In this document: one piece after another, positions 21,476 through 24,511 of the stretch | Layout: each line of letters starts with the position of its first letter | How positions within the stretch are numbered: the stretch's first letter is position 1 | Translations under genes and position numbers: made by a program | Notes under the pieces: generated by a model | Databases searched by the model: none | Told to the model about the DNA's origin: nothing | Seen by the model: only the letters and a program-made list of their open reading frames with translations | DNA from: JAEUOS01 sp046160545 | GTDB taxonomy: Bacteria; Pseudomonadota; Gammaproteobacteria; Burkholderiales; JAEUOS01 | Reading direction: 5' to 3' | Assembly (NCBI GenBank): GCA_046160545.1 | Contig: JBJXGS010000293.1 | Span: 1-24,511, forward strand | Length of the DNA stretch: 24,511 nucleotides

Positions 21476-22801
21476 ATGGAATTGACCCAACCTCTCGCGA
21501 CCGACACCGGAAGCATTGAAACGCAGCGGCGCTTCTCCGGGCTTGATATCGCATTCGCGCTGCTGCTTGCTGCCGGGGCGGCATTTGCATTCACGCGCTA
21601 TGGTGCGTACATGGATGGCTACGAGAAGACTATTCTCGTTTGCACGGTTCCGGTACTCGCATGGCTGGGCTGGTTTTTCGCGCCGCTCCGAACCTTTCTG
21701 GTGGTCGTCGCGGCGCTTTCGTTCGCGGCCATCGGCCTCTACGGAGGGTCTCTTGAGGCGGCGGAGAAGACCTTTCTGCTCAAGTATTTCCTGTCCAGCC
21801 AGTCGGCCATCCTTTGGATGAGCTTCTTGTTCTTCCTTGCCACCGGCAGCTATTGGCTGGGTCTTCTGGCAGGGTCGGACTTCGGACTTGTGATGGGTAC
21901 GCGGTTCACATGGATGGCCGTGACCCTCGGGCTCACCGGCATGCTGGTGCGCTGGTACGAGAGCTATCTGCTTGGATCCGACATTGGACATATTCCGGTT
22001 TCGAATCTGTATGAGGTGTTTGTCCTCTTCTGCATGCTCACTTCGGTGATGTACCTCTATTACGAGCGCCGCTACGCGACGCGTGCCATGGGGGCGTTCG
22101 TCATGCTGGTCATTTCAGCGGCGGTAGGCTTCCTGCTCTGGTACACGTTCGATCGCGGCGCACATGAAATCCAGCCGCTGGTGCCGGCCCTGCAGAGCTG
22201 GTGGATGAAGATCCACGTGCCGGCCAACTTCATCGGCTATGGCGCGTTTTCCGTCGCGGCCATGGTTGGCTTTGCCTATCTGCTCAAGTCGTATCACGAC
22301 TCGCTGGGCAAGCGCTCGCTGGCCGCCGTGTGGGGCGCAGGTATCGCTCTGGCGGTGGCGCTCGCGCTCGAGGCGATCGTGTTCCGCAGGAGTGGCGCCT
22401 CACCCTACTGGGCAGCCTACTTTGCATTCACATGCGCGACCTTCGCGTTGATCGTGATGCTGCGCGCGCGCATTGCGCCGCGCCTGCCCGCCCTTACGGT
22501 TCTCGACGATGTCATGCATCGGGCGATCGCTGTCGGCTTCGCCTTCTTTACCGTTGCGACCATTCTTGGCGCCTTGTGGGCTGCCGAAGCCTGGGGCAGT
22601 TACTGGAGCTGGGATCCCAAGGAAACCTGGGCCCTGATCGTCTGGCTCAACTATGCAGCCTGGCTGCATATGCGTCTGGTCAATGGCATGCGAGGCACCT
22701 TGCTGGCCTGGTGGACCCTTGCCGGGCTTCTGGTGACGACCTTCGCATTCCTCGGCGTCAATATCTTCCTGTCCGGATTGCACTCCTACGGCGAGCTGTA
22801 G
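21476..22801 (+). CDS. ccsB: Cytochrome c biogenesis protein CcsB (ResC/CcsA family)
   Basis: This 441-residue polytopic protein carries the tryptophan-rich haem-binding WWD motif WGSYWSWDPKE (373-383), which with flanking histidines presents haem to apocytochromes outside the membrane. About eight hydrophobic segments are visible, including an N-terminal group of three or four before the SNLYEVFVLFCMLTSV segment. AAGGAGCC lies eight bases before the ATG. Gene order resB-ccsB next to a cytochrome c4 gene is usual in Betaproteobacteria. The protein is somewhat longer than B. subtilis ResC because of the extra N-terminal segments. Confidence 0.94.
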   Translation: MELTQPLATDTGSIETQRRFSGLDIAFALLLAAGAAFAFTRYGAYMDGYEKTILVCTVPVLAWLGWFFAPLRTFLVVVAALSFAAIGLYGGSLEAAEKTFLLKYFLSSQSAILWMSFLFFLATGSYWLGLLAGSDFGLVMGTRFTWMAVTLGLTGMLVRWYESYLLGSDIGHIPVSNLYEVFVLFCMLTSVMYLYYERRYATRAMGAFVMLVISAAVGFLLWYTFDRGAHEIQPLVPALQSWWMKIHVPANFIGYGAFSVAAMVGFAYLLKSYHDSLGKRSLAAVWGAGIALAVALALEAIVFRRSGASPYWAAYFAFTCATFALIVMLRARIAPRLPALTVLDDVMHRAIAVGFAFFTVATILGALWAAEAWGSYWSWDPKETWALIVWLNYAAWLHMRLVNGMRGTLLAWWTLAGLLVTTFAFLGVNIFLSGLHSYGEL

Positions 22802-22827
22802 GCCGGCCGGACAAGCTGAGTCCTCAC

Positions 22828-24045
22828 ATGCCCGAGTCTGCATCCGGGCGCTCGCAAGTCTTCGATGTCGCCGTCGTCGGCGCCGGGGCGGCAGGCATGA
22901 TGTGCGCGGCGGTCGCGGGACAGCGCGGCCGAAGGGTCGTCCTGGTGGACCATTCCGCGCGGATCGGCGAAAAGATCCGCATTTCCGGCGGGGGGCGCTG
23001 CAATTTCACAAACCGCGGCGCAGCGCCGGAACATTTCGTTTCGCGCAACCCGCATTTTTGCCGCTCGGCGCTAGCCGGTTACGGCGCAAGTGATTTCGTC
23101 GCCCTGGTGCGGCAGCATCGCATCGGATTTCACGAAAAGCATCGTGGGCAACTTTTTTGTGACGAGTCGGCCGGCGACATCATCGAAATGCTGGAAGCCG
23201 AGTGCGCAAACGGGCGGGTCTCGTGGCGCCGCGAGACCTCGGTTGCGACCGTGCGGCGCGACGGCGCGCATTTCAGGCTCGAGACCTCGGCCGGTCCGAT
23301 CGTGGCGCGGGCGCTGGTGGTTGCCACAGGCGGCCTGTCGATTCCCAAGATCGGAGCGACCGATTTCGGTTATCGCATCGCCCGCCAGTTCGGACACACC
23401 ATCGTCGAGCCGCTGCCGGGTTTGGTACCACTGACCTTCGCCGCACCGCAATGGAAATCGTTCGCCGAATTGGCCGGGGTGTCGCTGACCGCCGACATTG
23501 AGTGCGCCGGCCCCTATGGACGCGCGGTGTTTCGCGAGGATCTGCTGTTCACTCACAGGGGCCTGTCCGGACCAGCGATCCTGCAGATTTCCAATCACTG
23601 GCGCGCCGGCGCAACGCTTGCGATCGACCTCACTCCCGACTTCGACTGGAATGCGTGGGTGGCCGACAAGGCGGGCCGCAAGGCACTTGCCGCGACTGCT
23701 CTCGCCGACGTATTGCCACGCCGGCTCGCCGCGACCTGGACGTCGCAGCAACTCGGGGCTGATGCCGGCCGGCCGCTGGCAGATATGCCTGATCGTCGTC
23801 TGCGTGACCTGGCGCAATCCCTGAGTCACTGGCAACTCAGTCCTGCCGGAACCGAAGGGTTCCGCAAGGCCGAGGTGACACTGGGAGGCGTCGATACGCG
23901 TGAGATGTCGTCGCGAACCATGGAGTCGCGCATCGTGCCGGGACTCTTCTTCATCGGCGAAGTCGTGGACGTGACCGGGTGGCTCGGGGGTTACAACTTC
24001 CAGTGGGCCTGGGCCTCGGCAGTGGCCTGCGCGCGCGCACTGTGA
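22828..24045 (+). CDS. HI0933/BaiN-type NAD(P)/FAD-dependent oxidoreductase
   Basis: The ATG at 22828 gives 405 residues. A Rossmann dinucleotide site is visible as VVGAGAAG (16-23), followed by the family motif SGGGRCNFTN (53-62). A second FAD-contact stretch is VVATGGLSIPKIGATDFG, and the C-terminal GWLGGYNFQWAWAS is the HI0933 signature. Members are flavoproteins of largely unknown substrate; BaiN acts on bile acids in gut clostridia, which should not be carried over. The open frame reaches back to 22201 inside ccsB, but the extra residues are a ccsB shadow. It is 26 bases behind ccsB and converges with lysA. Confidence 0.9.
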   Translation: MPESASGRSQVFDVAVVGAGAAGMMCAAVAGQRGRRVVLVDHSARIGEKIRISGGGRCNFTNRGAAPEHFVSRNPHFCRSALAGYGASDFVALVRQHRIGFHEKHRGQLFCDESAGDIIEMLEAECANGRVSWRRETSVATVRRDGAHFRLETSAGPIVARALVVATGGLSIPKIGATDFGYRIARQFGHTIVEPLPGLVPLTFAAPQWKSFAELAGVSLTADIECAGPYGRAVFREDLLFTHRGLSGPAILQISNHWRAGATLAIDLTPDFDWNAWVADKAGRKALAATALADVLPRRLAATWTSQQLGADAGRPLADMPDRRLRDLAQSLSHWQLSPAGTEGFRKAEVTLGGVDTREMSSRTMESRIVPGLFFIGEVVDVTGWLGGYNFQWAWASAVACARAL

Positions 24046-24066
24046 CCCGCGCTTGTACCGGAGCGA

Positions 24067-24511
24067 TCAGCCGGGAATGCGCTCCAACGCGTAGAGTGAC
24101 TCGAAGCTTTCGCGCTCGCGGACCACAGCCATGTCCCGGCCATTGACCATCACCTCTGCGGCGCGCGGGCGGGAGTTGTAGTTCGATGACATGACCATTC
24201 CGTAGGCACCGGCTGACATGACCGCCAGAAGGTCGCCTTCTGCGAGTGCAAGTTGGCGCTCCTTGCCGAGAAAGTCAGCTGACTCGCATACGGGGCCGAC
24301 GATGTCCCAGGACGCGACGGGTGCTGCGCGCGAACCAACCTGCAGGATGGAATGCCAGGCGGAGTAAAGCGAAGGGCGCAGGAGATCGTTCATCGCCGCG
24401 TCCACTACCGCGAAATTGCGTGCCGCGGGTTTGAGAGTGACGACGCGGGTGAGCAGCAGTCCGGCATTGGCGACCAGGTTGCGGCCAGGCTCGAACATCA
24501 GTTGCAGCTTG
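24067..24511 (-). CDS. lysA: Diaminopimelate decarboxylase, C-terminal part (partial)
   Basis: The last 148 codons of lysA run off the window end; the true start is outside. LysA decarboxylates meso-diaminopimelate to lysine with pyridoxal phosphate. Visible are FEPGRNLVANAG (phosphate-binding region), NFAVVDAAMNDLLRPSLY, the active-site CESADFLGKER segment whose cysteine reaches the partner subunit, and AGAYGMVMSSNYNSRPR near the end. The gene faces the flavoprotein gene tail to tail with a 21-base gap and no visible terminator. Confidence 0.95.
   Translation of the reverse strand, partial: KLQLMFEPGRNLVANAGLLLTRVVTLKPAARNFAVVDAAMNDLLRPSLYSAWHSILQVGSRAAPVASWDIVGPVCESADFLGKERQLALAEGDLLAVMSAGAYGMVMSSNYNSRPRAAEVMVNGRDMAVVRERESFESLYALERIPG

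Noticed and set aside
22201..22827. N-terminal extension of the HI0933-type flavoprotein from 22201
   Set aside because: It is an out-of-frame reading of ccsB, and the family starts shortly before the Rossmann motif.

Overview
The window is GC-rich, densely coded chromosomal DNA. It reads as a member of the Betaproteobacteria. The reasons are the fused str/S10/spc/alpha ribosomal order starting behind tuf, the wording of the proteins (for example the SecY N-terminus and the S8, L23 and S14 forms), a NodI/NodJ-like ABC pair, and the downstream neighbourhood cutA, hemB, engB, cytochrome c4, resB, ccsB and lysA. I cannot place it more finely from sequence alone.

Region 1 (1-14512) is one long plus-strand ribosomal protein supercluster. 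It holds the end of tuf, the S10 operon (rpsJ, rplC, rplD, rplW, rplB, rpsS, rplV, rpsC, rplP, rpmC, rpsQ), the spc operon (rplN, rplX, rplE, rpsN, rpsH, rplF, rplR, rpsE, rpmD, rplO, secY, rpmJ) and the alpha operon (rpsM, rpsK, rpsD, rpoA, rplQ). It closes with a very clear Rho-independent terminator at 14486-14512. Most genes are separated by 0-30 bases, each usually with its own Shine-Dalgarno sequence. The longer spacers are at 127-235, 548-669, 5564-5769, 11215-11361 and 12314-12395. All but the 11215-11361 spacer carry well-formed hairpins, and two (548-669 and 5564-5769) also carry promoter-like elements. infA, often found between secY and rpmJ in this group, is not there.

Region 2 (14523-16620, plus strand) encodes a NodI-like ATPase, a NodJ-like ABC-2 permease and a CutA family protein. 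Region 3 (16629-18449, minus strand) holds engB followed by hemB, encoding a ribosome-assembly GTPase and porphobilinogen synthase. Region 4 (18625-22801, plus strand) encodes a dihaem cytochrome c4 and the two halves of the System II cytochrome c assembly machine, ResB and CcsB. Haem synthesis, haem attachment and a c-type cytochrome therefore sit close together. Region 5 holds a HI0933/BaiN-type flavoprotein (plus) and the C-terminal part of lysA (minus), cut by the window end.

I found no mobile element, CRISPR array, tRNA, rRNA or broken gene, and nothing I would call an undescribed multi-gene system. The best candidates for something unrecorded are RNA-level: a structured leader with a consensus -10 box before rplN, a second promoter-plus-hairpin leader between rpsJ and rplC, and a tandem hairpin before rpsD. 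A long basic tail on ribosomal protein S3 is also notable.
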